In this document: positions 16,783 through 23,626 of the stretch, piece by piece
How the letters are laid out: the number at the start of each line of letters is the position of its first letter
How positions within the stretch are numbered: the first letter of the stretch is position 1
Assembly (NCBI GenBank): GCA_016218975.1
Contig: JACRCO010000036.1
Coordinates: forward strand, 1-43,115
DNA length: 43,115 nucleotides
Source of the DNA: Deltaproteobacteria bacterium
GTDB taxonomy: Bacteria > Desulfobacterota > Deferrimicrobia > Deferrimicrobiales > Deferrimicrobiaceae
Reading direction: 5' to 3'
Translations under genes and position numbers: made by a program
The notes under the pieces: model-generated
What the model was told of the DNA's origin: nothing
The model's database searches: none
Seen by the model: only the letters and a program-made list of their open reading frames with translations

Positions 16783-18307
16783 GGGTGGCGCATGCCGCTG
16801 CTCTTTCGCGTGCGCGCTGCTGGCGTTGGCGGCGATCCTTGCGGCGCCGGCCGCGGCGGTTTCCCAAAGGGTGGAAGTCCGCAAGGTGCTCGACACGGCT
16901 CCCCTCGGCAACCCTTTCGTGTTCGATGTCGGTCCCGATGGAGCCGTGCTCGTTCTCACCCGGGACAACATATTCGACGCAGGCGCGGAAGGACCACTTT
17001 TCGGGGAGCCTCTCAAGGATCCGGCATGGCTCGGCTTCGCCGGCCGGAACCTGCAATTTCTCGTGGACGACGTCCTCTACGTCGTGGACGGACGCGTGCC
17101 GAGGAAACTATTGGATGTTCCATTGAAGAGCCGGATCTTCGCATCGGACGGTGAGCGGACTTTCCTCGCCGGGATCTCCCCGGACGGGAAGCCGCTGCTG
17201 TTCATTTTCAAGGAGCGCGCCGGGTACAAGGCGCTGCTCGAGCTGGACGCGCCGATAGACGCAATGGCCCTCGCGCGCGGGGAGCTGTTTTTCTCGGTCG
17301 GGCCGGGAATCTACGCCCTGCGGGAGGGCGGCCCGGTCCGGCCGTTCGCTTTTCTTCCCGGCATTTCCCGCATACCGTCGCTTGCGGTAGATGACGCGCG
17401 CGGGCTGCTTTACTTCTCCGACGGCGACGAGGTCTACGCATTGCGCGGGAACAGTTTCGTCGTCGTACGGAGAGGCCTGGGGGGAATGCTCCGTTGCCGC
17501 GCGGGCGAACTCTTCGTCCTGTCGTGGAAGGAGCGCGCGCTGTTCCGGATGAGCGGCATTTCCGAGGCCCTCCTCTCGGACGGGACGCTTACTCCATGGA
17601 AAGATCCCTGCAAGGATCCGGTAATCGGCCTCTACTGCCGGGCGGAGCGGGAGCGGGCGATCCTCAAGGCCGCCCTGGAGCTTTCCGGATCAGGCGGTCA
17701 GGCGAGCCGCGCGGAAGATTCGGGCGAGATGGGCGCTTATGCAGCCGACCGTAAAAAGGAGCTCGGCGGGATAGAAACGGCCCTTGCGAAGGAAGCGGCG
17801 TCCGGAGCGGAAGGAATTCTCTGGGGCAGCGATGCCGGGACGAAGGCGATCGGTTCGAACGAACCGGTCGTGACCTCGAAACGGGGAGCGGCGGTAGCCC
17901 TATGGGACGGTAGCGATTTGCGCATCGGCCCGGACTCGAAAGCGACGCTCGGGGAGTGCAGGCCATCCGGGACTTGCAGGCTGTCTCTGGAGGCAGGTCT
18001 TCTTTATTTCGAATCGTACCGGCCGCCCGTCGGGGGGATCGAAAGCCGGAGACCCGGCGGATTCGAAATATCCGCCGGGGCGCTGGCATTCGACTTCGAG
18101 TCCGCCCGGGTGGCAGTGTTCGCTTCCGGGGACACGACGGCCGTCGTGGTGCTCGACGGCAGGGTACGCGCCGCCTCGCGGGGTGGAGGCGGAGCCGTGA
18201 CCCTTGCGCCCGGAGAGACGCTCGAGGCGCGGCGCGGAGAGCCCCTCGGGACGCCGAAGGTTGCCGACACGGGAAGGATCAACAGATGGTGGGAGAAGAT
18301 CCGATGA
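16775..18307 (+). CDS. Exported beta-propeller-like protein with C-terminal FecR-type domain
   Basis: A 510-residue exported protein. Residues 1-29 form a signal peptide (LLALAAILAAPAAAVS). Residues about 35-290 are a run of short beta-strand repeats with phrases such as DGAVLVLTRDNIF, DDVLYVVDGRVP and ARGLLYFSDGDEVYAL, typical of a six- or seven-bladed propeller. After a helical linker, residues about 355-495 resemble the FecR domain: VTSKRGAAVALWDGSDLRIGPDSKATL, then VVVLDGRVRAASRGGGGAVTLAPGETLEA. FecR domains outside iron signalling occur in cell-surface and secretion-associated proteins. The start ATG overlaps the upstream stop by eight bases. Confidence 0.75.
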   Translation: MSRGGACRCSFACALLALAAILAAPAAAVSQRVEVRKVLDTAPLGNPFVFDVGPDGAVLVLTRDNIFDAGAEGPLFGEPLKDPAWLGFAGRNLQFLVDDVLYVVDGRVPRKLLDVPLKSRIFASDGERTFLAGISPDGKPLLFIFKERAGYKALLELDAPIDAMALARGELFFSVGPGIYALREGGPVRPFAFLPGISRIPSLAVDDARGLLYFSDGDEVYALRGNSFVVVRRGLGGMLRCRAGELFVLSWKERALFRMSGISEALLSDGTLTPWKDPCKDPVIGLYCRAERERAILKAALELSGSGGQASRAEDSGEMGAYAADRKKELGGIETALAKEAASGAEGILWGSDAGTKAIGSNEPVVTSKRGAAVALWDGSDLRIGPDSKATLGECRPSGTCRLSLEAGLLYFESYRPPVGGIESRRPGGFEISAGALAFDFESARVAVFASGDTTAVVVLDGRVRAASRGGGGAVTLAPGETLEARRGEPLGTPKVADTGRINRWWEKIR

Positions 18308-18363
18308 GATGCTCGACGGAAATGCGGGCCAGGCCATGGAATAAATTCTGCGGAGAAAGAGGG

Positions 18364-19131
18364 ATGGGGATGCGTAAAACTGTCCTGATCGGGATGCTTG
18401 TACTGGCCGCGGGGTGCGGGGTCAACTCGCAGTTCATCTACAAGGCGGGCGCGCCTGCGGCCGAAGGGGTGAAGCATCAGGTAAAGGTCGCGGTCCTTCC
18501 GTTCAAGGACGGCACGGAGGATTTCACAAAACGGGGGAGCGTATTCGATCCGAAAAGTCTTATGTACAATCTTGCGAAGTCGGGCATCAGCGGCTCGATC
18601 ACGGCGCTGACGCCGGAGCTGTGGGCGAAGTCCCTCGCCGATGAGATGGCGGCCTCCGGCGCCTTCCGATCGGTCCGTTTCATCTACAGCCCGTCGGAGC
18701 TTGCGGACGAGGAGTTCTTCATCGAGGGGACTGTGGAGAAGGCGTATGCCTCCGGTGCATGGACCACTCCGAATGAATTCGCCCTTGCCCTCCGGGCGCT
18801 GCGAAAGGCGGACAAGCGTCTCATCTGGGAGAAGACGGTCACACGGGTATGGAAGAACCAGCCGAGCCTCTACGACGGATGCGGGATTGGGATCCAGTGC
18901 ATGGTGGACCGCTCCCACGCGTACACGAACCAGGTGATGCAGGGGATGTTTGCGGAGGCAGTGGCGGACTTCGCAGCCTCGGTCGGCGCCCTTTCGCGAG
19001 TCGGGATTGAAGGGGGAGGCCAACGAGGCGTCCCGGCTGCTGCCGGGGAATCGACAAGGCCGGAGACATCCCGGCCCGCGGCCCGGGATTCGGTGGAGCA
19101 GACGATACGAAGCATCCTCGAGGGGAAATGA
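18364..19131 (+). CDS. Lipoprotein, paralogue A of a tandem pair
   Basis: A 255-residue lipoprotein. MGMRKTVLIGMLVLAAGC has a good lipobox (LAAGC). The mature core reads KVAVLPFKDGTEDF, then WAKSLADEMAASGAFRSVRF, then EEFFIEGTVEKA. This has the alpha/beta pattern of TolB-N/CsgG/LpoB-like lipoproteins (a V-A-V-L-P-F strand, then a helix, then an output strand), though family membership is not certain. ATG at 18364 is chosen because GGAG lies eight bases upstream and it starts at the signal peptide; an ATG at 18304 overlapping the previous stop would add 20 charged residues. The next gene is clearly homologous. Confidence 0.75.
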   Translation: MGMRKTVLIGMLVLAAGCGVNSQFIYKAGAPAAEGVKHQVKVAVLPFKDGTEDFTKRGSVFDPKSLMYNLAKSGISGSITALTPELWAKSLADEMAASGAFRSVRFIYSPSELADEEFFIEGTVEKAYASGAWTTPNEFALALRALRKADKRLIWEKTVTRVWKNQPSLYDGCGIGIQCMVDRSHAYTNQVMQGMFAEAVADFAASVGALSRVGIEGGGQRGVPAAAGESTRPETSRPAARDSVEQTIRSILEGK

Positions 19132-19159
19132 ACCGGCGACCGGATGAGGAGGGACCCTT

Positions 19160-19879
19160 ATGAAAAGGATGCTGATGGCGTTTTTGGCCGCCTGCTTCCT
19201 TGCCGGATGCAGTTCCGGGTTCGTGTACCAGCGGAAGGCTAACCCGTCGGGGGATGTCCCGAAGCTGCCGGTTAAGGTCGCCGTGGTGGCGTTCCGGAAC
19301 GGCACGGTAGATAACACCAGCGCCGGCAACATAGTCACCGGGCACGTCTTCAACCTTGCCAGGACGGATATCAACGGCTTGTGGCTCAATACGGGAGCCG
19401 CGTTCAGCGTATCGTCGCTGCCCCCCGAAAAGTGGGCCAAGTCCCTGGCGGAGGACATGGCCGCCTCCGGGGCGTTCCGGTCGGTGAAATTCCTGTACAG
19501 TCTCTCCGAAGTGACCGACGAGGACATCGTTGTGGAGGGTGCGTTGACCAAGTCCGACTTCACCACGATCAAGGACAAGCCCGACGAATTCGCCCTCCAC
19601 CTGAAGGTGCTCCGGATGCCCGGCAATGCCGTCGTCAGGGAGGCGGATGTCGGAAGAAGCGGCATACGTCCGCGCAATCTTACAAGCGGTTGCTTTTCGT
19701 ACGGAGGCTGCGTCGTCGACCGCATCCACGGGTACCTGAACGGTGTCATGCAGGCTATCTTCACCGACATCCGGCTCGATCTCGTCCGGGTCCTTTCCCC
19801 ACCGCCGGAGAAAAAGCCCGGCCCGCCGGCGAAGGAATCCCCGGAAGAGGTGGTAAAGCGCATCCTCGGCAAGCAGTGA
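19160..19879 (+). CDS. Lipoprotein, paralogue B of a tandem pair
   Basis: A 239-residue lipoprotein with signal MKRMLMAFLAACFLAGC (lipobox LAGC). It aligns with the preceding gene: KVAVVAFRNGTVDN against KVAVLPFKDGTEDF, WAKSLAEDMAASGAFRSVKF against WAKSLADEMAASGAFRSVRF, and EDIVVEGALTKSDF against EEFFIEGTVEKAYA. Both end with a similar tail (EEVVKRILGKQ and EQTIRSILEGK). They therefore arose by duplication and probably form a hetero-complex in the same membrane. The function is unknown. Its stop overlaps the metalloprotease start by GTGA. Confidence 0.75.
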   Translation: MKRMLMAFLAACFLAGCSSGFVYQRKANPSGDVPKLPVKVAVVAFRNGTVDNTSAGNIVTGHVFNLARTDINGLWLNTGAAFSVSSLPPEKWAKSLAEDMAASGAFRSVKFLYSLSEVTDEDIVVEGALTKSDFTTIKDKPDEFALHLKVLRMPGNAVVREADVGRSGIRPRNLTSGCFSYGGCVVDRIHGYLNGVMQAIFTDIRLDLVRVLSPPPEKKPGPPAKESPEEVVKRILGKQ

Positions 19880-20736
19880 CCCGGTCCCTTGGCAGCGTGT
19901 GGTGGATCTTGTTCGCCGGATTCATCGCCGCCTGCGCGGCGGCGCCCTATACCCAACGGAATCAGCTGATCGCCATCGGGGAAGCGGAGGAACTCCGGCT
20001 CGGCGAGGAGGCCTTTCTGGAGATAAAGGGCAGGGAACCGCTGATAGACGATTACCGGGCGCGCATGATCAAACGGGTGGGCTCAAGGATCGCCGCCGTG
20101 GCAGGGAAAGACCGCTACCGCTGGGAATTCATCCTGATCGACAGCGACGAGGCGAACGCGTTCGCGCTTCCGGGGGGGAAGGTCGGCTTCTACAGGGGGA
20201 TCCTCCCGTATTGCGAGGACGAGGCGGGAATCGCCGCCGTCATGTCGCACGAAGTGGCGCATGCGCTTGCCAGGCACGGAGCGGAGCGGCTTTCCCAGGC
20301 GCGGCTCTTCGAATTCGGCGGCGCGGCGATCTCCGCGGTCTTCTCTGGGGGATCTCCTGCTTTGCAGAAAGGGGTACTCGGCGCCTACGGCACGGGAGGG
20401 AAGCTCGGGGTGCTGCTTCCGTTCAGCCGGCTGCATGAATCGGAGGCAGACGAGATCGGCCTCATTTTGATGGCAAAGGCCGGGTACGACCCGGGGAGAG
20501 CCGTCGGTTTCTGGAAAAAGCTGCTTGCGGTGGGCCGGGAAGGAAAGACATCGGCGATCCTGTCGACTCATCCGAGCGGCGAAGAGCGTATCCGCAGGCT
20601 CGAGGAGCTGATGCCCTTGGCGCTGGAATTTTACCGGAAGGCCGCCGCGGGACGGCAGTTGCCGGAGGATGAACGCGGGAATGCCCCCGACGCTTCTCCT
20701 GAGGATATCTTAAGGAGGCTTCGGGAGTCCCGGTAG
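19876..20736 (+). CDS. M48-family metalloprotease, predicted lipoprotein
   Basis: A 286-residue zinc protease of family M48 (LoiP/BepA/YcaL type). The catalytic motif SHEVAHALARHGAER (HEXXH) is complete, and HESEADEIGLILMAKAGYDP supplies the third metal ligand. THPSGEERIRRLEEL is the conserved C-terminal element. The N-terminus (VWWILFAGFIAACAAAP) ends in a lipobox IAAC, so it is probably anchored in the envelope. The start is GTG at 19876, overlapping the previous stop. Such proteases degrade or mature misassembled outer-membrane proteins. As the last gene of the envelope operon it may process the other products, which is inference. Confidence 0.9.
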   Translation: MTRSLGSVWWILFAGFIAACAAAPYTQRNQLIAIGEAEELRLGEEAFLEIKGREPLIDDYRARMIKRVGSRIAAVAGKDRYRWEFILIDSDEANAFALPGGKVGFYRGILPYCEDEAGIAAVMSHEVAHALARHGAERLSQARLFEFGGAAISAVFSGGSPALQKGVLGAYGTGGKLGVLLPFSRLHESEADEIGLILMAKAGYDPGRAVGFWKKLLAVGREGKTSAILSTHPSGEERIRRLEELMPLALEFYRKAAAGRQLPEDERGNAPDASPEDILRRLRESR

Positions 20737-20739
20737 GAA

Positions 20740-20765
20740 GGGCGATATACATATTGACGGCCCGT
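20740..20765. repeat. 26-bp direct repeat, copy 2 (right boundary of the envelope island)
   Basis: Identical over 26 bp to 13032-13057 and 7,708 bp away from it. It starts four bases after the protease stop and 55 bp before the tRNA-Pro gene body. Read in the TSUP frame, this copy continues CAG GGC AGT TGA, an alternative TSUP C-terminus (Q-G-S-stop). That suggests the DNA right of this copy originally followed the TSUP gene. Confidence 0.9.
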
Positions 20766-20783
20766 CAGGGCAGTTGATAGCAT
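20754..20783 (+). promoter_or_regulatory. Candidate promoter of tRNA-Pro overlapping the direct repeat
   Basis: TTGACG (20754-20759, five of six to the -35 consensus) and TAGCAT (20778-20783, four of six to the -10 consensus) are 18 bp apart and point at the tRNA gene starting at 20796. The -35 box is inside the 26-bp repeat. The -10 box is weak, so the call is tentative. Confidence 0.45.
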
Positions 20784-20795
20784 TATTTCTTCCGT

Positions 20796-20872
20796 CGGGA
20801 TGTGGCTCAGCCTGGTAGAGCACCTGGTTCGGGACCAGGGGGTCGCTGGTTCAAATCCAGTCATCCCGACCA
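20796..20872 (+). tRNA. tRNA-Pro, anticodon CGG
   Basis: A 77-base tRNA with encoded CCA. The acceptor stem is CGGGATG / CATCCCG with the C1-G72 pair typical of bacterial tRNA-Pro; the D-arm is GCTC..GAGC, the anticodon stem CCTGG/CCAGG with loop TTCGGGA, and the T-arm CTGG-TTCAAAT-CCAG. The loop gives anticodon CGG, reading CCG codons, which suits this GC-rich genome. A rho-independent terminator follows 11 bp downstream. Confidence 0.97.
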
Positions 20873-20883
20873 TGTAAATCAAG

Positions 20884-20918
20884 GGGTTGCGGCGCGGCTG
20901 CCGCAGCCCTTTTTTTTC
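20884..20918 (+). terminator. Rho-independent terminator after tRNA-Pro
   Basis: GGGTTGCGGC (20884-20893) pairs with GCCGCAGCCC (20900-20909) over ten base pairs including one G-T, around a six-base loop. A run of nine T follows directly. It ends the tRNA transcript. Confidence 0.92.
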
Positions 20919-20983
20919 TGCGGCGGGTTTGATAACATTCAAGTCCTCTGGACAGCCGGAACGCGGACGGGGTGGCAGGACCC

Positions 20984-21319
20984 ATGATGCGAAATGTTTC
21001 ATGCCGCAGGGCCATGAGCGTTGTCGCCATGGCGCTTGTGAGCTTGCTCGCGGCGCCGTTGGCGTGCGCCGACGACTATGCCTTCCTTGGCCGAACCGAT
21101 AATCTGTTCGACGAACGTAGCGGTGCCCCCGTAGTAATGGCGGACGACGGCTCCGAATCCGACGACGTCTGTTCCTGTCAGCTTTGCACGGAAGCGATCG
21201 GTGAATCGGTTGCTCCCCGGATAGGCCCGCCGAATGCATATGACAGGTTCGGCTCCGCATCGGCGTATCCCATATCGTCTCTTTATTGTCCCGAAGTTTT
21301 CCGTCCCCCGACATCCTGA
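20984..21319 (+). CDS. Small predicted secreted protein, unknown
   Basis: A 111-residue open frame from ATG at 20984 (a second ATG at 20987 is better spaced from AGGA). Residues about 10-33 (AMSVVAMALVSLLAAPLACA) form a credible signal peptide ending in ACA-DD. The mature part is short, acidic in the middle and has a CSCQLC cluster. No relative was recognised. Support is the signal peptide and a plausible ribosome site. It could be a spurious frame because codon bias is not strong and the gene stands alone. Confidence 0.45.
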   Translation: MMRNVSCRRAMSVVAMALVSLLAAPLACADDYAFLGRTDNLFDERSGAPVVMADDGSESDDVCSCQLCTEAIGESVAPRIGPPNAYDRFGSASAYPISSLYCPEVFRPPTS

Positions 21320-21469
21320 TTCTACGATAGGCTTTCCGTCCGGTCGTCGTCAATAAACGTTGCCCGTCCGGCGTTGCGGGTTCAGCCATGGTTCCGGAAA
21401 GTCCTTCCTGCCTCCTCTTCCGTCGATTTTCATCGGGAAGGATAAGGAAGGGCAGAGGGGAGGAGAAAA

Positions 21470-21673
21470 ATGAAGAGGTACACCTACACCGTTCTGTTGG
21501 GGCCGAAAGACGACGGCGGTTATCGCGCGCATTGCCCCGCGTTGCCGGGATGCCGCGCCTACGGAAGCACCAGGAAGGAGACGATCCGGAACATCAAGCT
21601 CTCCATCAGCCACAAACTCGATCAACTGGAGAACAGCGGGAGGCCGATTCCGAAGGACCGCGACCTGGCGTAA
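21470..21673 (+). CDS. Solitary HicB-like (UPF0150) protein
   Basis: A 67-residue protein with the HicB N-terminal fold: YTVLLGPKDDGGYRAHCPALPGCRAYG, then a helix ETIRNIKLSISHKLDQL. In type II toxin-antitoxin pairs HicB neutralises the RNase HicA. Here no HicA-like frame lies upstream or downstream, and the C-terminal DNA-binding part of HicB is missing, so it is an orphan domain. GGGGAGGAG just upstream supports ATG at 21470. The upstream 150 bp hold only a short imperfect hairpin near 21417-21437. Confidence 0.75.
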   Translation: MKRYTYTVLLGPKDDGGYRAHCPALPGCRAYGSTRKETIRNIKLSISHKLDQLENSGRPIPKDRDLA

Positions 21674-21784
21674 CGCTCGCTCGCCCGTAAGGCAAACGAT
21701 CTCCGGCGTCCCAGCCCGTCCTGATGGAGACACCGCCGATACGTTGCTTTATCATGAAGTATCGATAGCGGGGAGGGGGGGCGC

Positions 21785-22642
21785 ATGAAAGGAGATGATC
21801 CGGAAGAGAGTTCGAGAATCGTCGAAGAAGTCGTGGAGAAAGTGCTCTCGGGGATCAAGCTGGGGGTGAACTGGTCCGAGCTGAAGATCCTGGAAGATGA
21901 AAATTCCAGCAAGGCGAAGATCCAGGAATTGGGGGCGAAGATCGCGACCAAAAATCCCGAGACGAGCGCAACGATCCTTGCGATCGCGCATTCCATATAC
22001 TTCGATCATTCCCGTGGAGGGAGCGCCCCTGATTTTTTCGACGCTTACCTGCGGCTGGGAGCGGAACGGATAAAGATCCTTTTTTTCTTCCTTGCGTTGT
22101 CTTCCCTCGGTAAAGGCCCGGACGGCCGGCGTCGGGCGGCAAAAAGCGCCGGTATATCGATCCTCGGAAGGATCATCGCCCAGCAGATGGGACTCAAGGA
22201 TGAACTGGTCCGGAAAGTGGAGGCCGGCGGTTTGCTTTGCCAGATCGGGAGAAACGTCTTCATGAAGGCCCGGGAATTGGGCATGGAGATAGACGACGAA
22301 TTCATCGATGCTCACGAAGTCGACCTCGCAACAAGGGTCGTGAAGAAGCTGGGGCTGGATTCCTTCCTCCTTAAAGCCGTGGACATGTCATACGTGGATT
22401 TCGACGAGGATTCGTTTTCCCTTGGAGGAATCGTAAAACTGGCGGAGTCCTTGACGGAGAACAGCTTCGACCGATACGGCAAGCTGGTTCTGCAATCCCC
22501 GATGCCGGATCGATACGACGTGGTGACGAAATCGCCGGGCGACGTCGTTCAGAGGCATTTTTCCATCCTCGGTGTGGGTGAATACCTCGAAGTCAGGGAA
22601 GTTCCCACTCCCCGCCAGCTCGAAGCTATCCGCAAGCACTAG
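21785..22642 (+). CDS. Degenerate HDOD-like signalling protein
   Basis: A 285-residue protein resembling HDOD domains. IQELGAKIATKNPETSATILAIAHS (about 47-71) matches the helical start of HDOD. LRLGAERIKILFFFLALSSL (about 88-107) matches the A..LG...l..l.l segment. GGLLCQIGRNVFMKARELG (about 145-163) is the position of AGLLHDIGK in typical members. Here the HD pair is replaced by C-Q, so no metal-dependent phosphohydrolase activity is expected. HDOD proteins usually act as scaffolds in signalling. The start ATG at 21785 follows a purine-rich ribosome site. The TAG stop is inside the left arm of a palindromic repeat. Confidence 0.65.
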   Translation: MKGDDPEESSRIVEEVVEKVLSGIKLGVNWSELKILEDENSSKAKIQELGAKIATKNPETSATILAIAHSIYFDHSRGGSAPDFFDAYLRLGAERIKILFFFLALSSLGKGPDGRRRAAKSAGISILGRIIAQQMGLKDELVRKVEAGGLLCQIGRNVFMKARELGMEIDDEFIDAHEVDLATRVVKKLGLDSFLLKAVDMSYVDFDEDSFSLGGIVKLAESLTENSFDRYGKLVLQSPMPDRYDVVTKSPGDVVQRHFSILGVGEYLEVREVPTPRQLEAIRKH

Positions 22643-22822
22643 CCCGCATTTTTCACCATGCTTCTGCTGCGGCGGCGGAAACAGGCATGTCTACTGCGTT
22701 GCGCTCGGTCGGGCTCCTCGACGTAGTGTAAACTACGCCTGCGTCGCCCTCGGTCGCGACGCCTTGTAGCCATACCCGTCTCCACCGCCTCGCTACGAAC
22801 CATGGTGAAAAATGCGGGCTAG
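22639..22822. repeat. 184-bp palindromic repeat with perfect 22-bp terminal inverted repeats
   Basis: The left end (22639-22660) begins CTAGCCCGCATTTTTCACC and is the exact reverse complement of 22801-22822 over 22 bp. Further inward the arms remain imperfectly complementary (GGCGGCGGAAAC against GGCGGTGGAGAC). The centre holds GACGTAGTGTAAACTACGCC-like dyads and the related strings TGCGTTGCGCTCGGTCG and TGCGTCGCCCTCGGTCG. It encodes nothing. It supplies the TAG stop of the HDOD-like gene. A truncated relative is at 11004-11031, and the short hairpin at 41045-41066 resembles its end. Confidence 0.88.
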
Positions 22823-22887
22823 AGGAACGGCCCCTCCCCGAAACGCGGCTAAAGAGATCGTTCAACGCGGGAAACGATTCCTGCACC

Positions 22888-22914
22888 GGGCGAATCGAAT
22901 CTGTAAATTCGCCC
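22888..22914 (+). promoter_or_regulatory. Hairpin upstream of the TVP38-family gene
   Basis: GGGCGAAT (22888-22895) and ATTCGCCC (22907-22914) form a perfect 8-bp stem around an 11-base loop, ending 15 bp before the start codon. There is no T-run, so it is more likely an operator or 5' leader structure than a terminator. Confidence 0.4.
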
Positions 22915-22929
22915 TCCGAAGAGGAATCG

Positions 22930-23622
22930 ATGGAGACAGTCCAGCCGCATCCGATCAAGGGGAAGAAGCCGCTTGCCAAGGCGGTTTTTCTCCTGGTTTT
23001 TATCGCGGGGGCCGTCGCGGTAGTCCGGTTCACACCTGTTAAAGCCTACCTCACCGCGAACGAACTGGGGCATTTCCTGGAGATGGCCGGCCCGTGGGCT
23101 CCGGCGCTGTTCATCCTGACTTATGCCGTCGGGGTCTGCCTTTTCGTTCCCGGCACGCTTCTCACGACCCTGGGAGGGGCGATCTTCGGCGCCTTGTACG
23201 GATTCGTTTATGTTTGGGTCGGAGCGATGCTGGGGGCGAGCGCCGCCTTCTGGATCGGGCGCACCCTCGGCAGGGACCTTGCCTCCTCGCTCATCGGCGA
23301 CCGCCTCCGCAAATACGACGATGCGATCGAACGGAACGGGTTCGCCGCAGTGTTGTACCTGCGGCTGGTCTACTTCCCCTTCACGCCCATGAATTTCGGG
23401 ATGGGGTTGACCAGCGTGCGTTTTTGGGATTACTTCTTCGGCACGGGCCTCGGAATCGTCGTGGGCGTCTTCATCTTCACGTTTTTCGTCGGCACGGTGC
23501 GGGACGTCTGGGTGAGCGGGAATTGGAGCGGGCTGCTCTCCGGGAAGACGCTCTTCTCGGTCGCCCTGTTCGTTTTTTCCTTTTTCATTCCCCGAATCAT
23601 AAAGAAGATCAAGGGAGAATAG
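22930..23622 (+). CDS. TVP38/TMEM64 (SNARE-associated/DedA-like) membrane protein
   Basis: A 230-residue integral membrane protein of the TVP38/DedA superfamily with five or six membrane segments. The family core is visible in CLFVPGTLLTTLGGAIFGALYG (about 71-92), SAAFWIGRTLGRDL (about 105-118), and RLVYFPFTPMNFGMGLTSVRFWDYFFGT (about 142-169). Related proteins move phospholipids or carrier lipids across the membrane. The next gene, a MerA-like flavoprotein, starts four bases after its stop; the same two families are found adjacent or fused in other bacteria. The biochemical link is unknown. Confidence 0.88.
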   Translation: METVQPHPIKGKKPLAKAVFLLVFIAGAVAVVRFTPVKAYLTANELGHFLEMAGPWAPALFILTYAVGVCLFVPGTLLTTLGGAIFGALYGFVYVWVGAMLGASAAFWIGRTLGRDLASSLIGDRLRKYDDAIERNGFAAVLYLRLVYFPFTPMNFGMGLTSVRFWDYFFGTGLGIVVGVFIFTFFVGTVRDVWVSGNWSGLLSGKTLFSVALFVFSFFIPRIIKKIKGE

Positions 23623-23626
23623 CGAG

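Noticed and set aside
18004-19956. A 650-codon minus-strand open frame
   Set aside because: It is antisense to three genes, including the two homologous lipoproteins whose similarity proves the plus strand is coding.
20740-20872. Classical integrase attachment at the 3' end of tRNA-Pro
   Set aside because: The repeat lies upstream of the tRNA and shares nothing with its 3' end. No integrase gene was found in the bounded segment.
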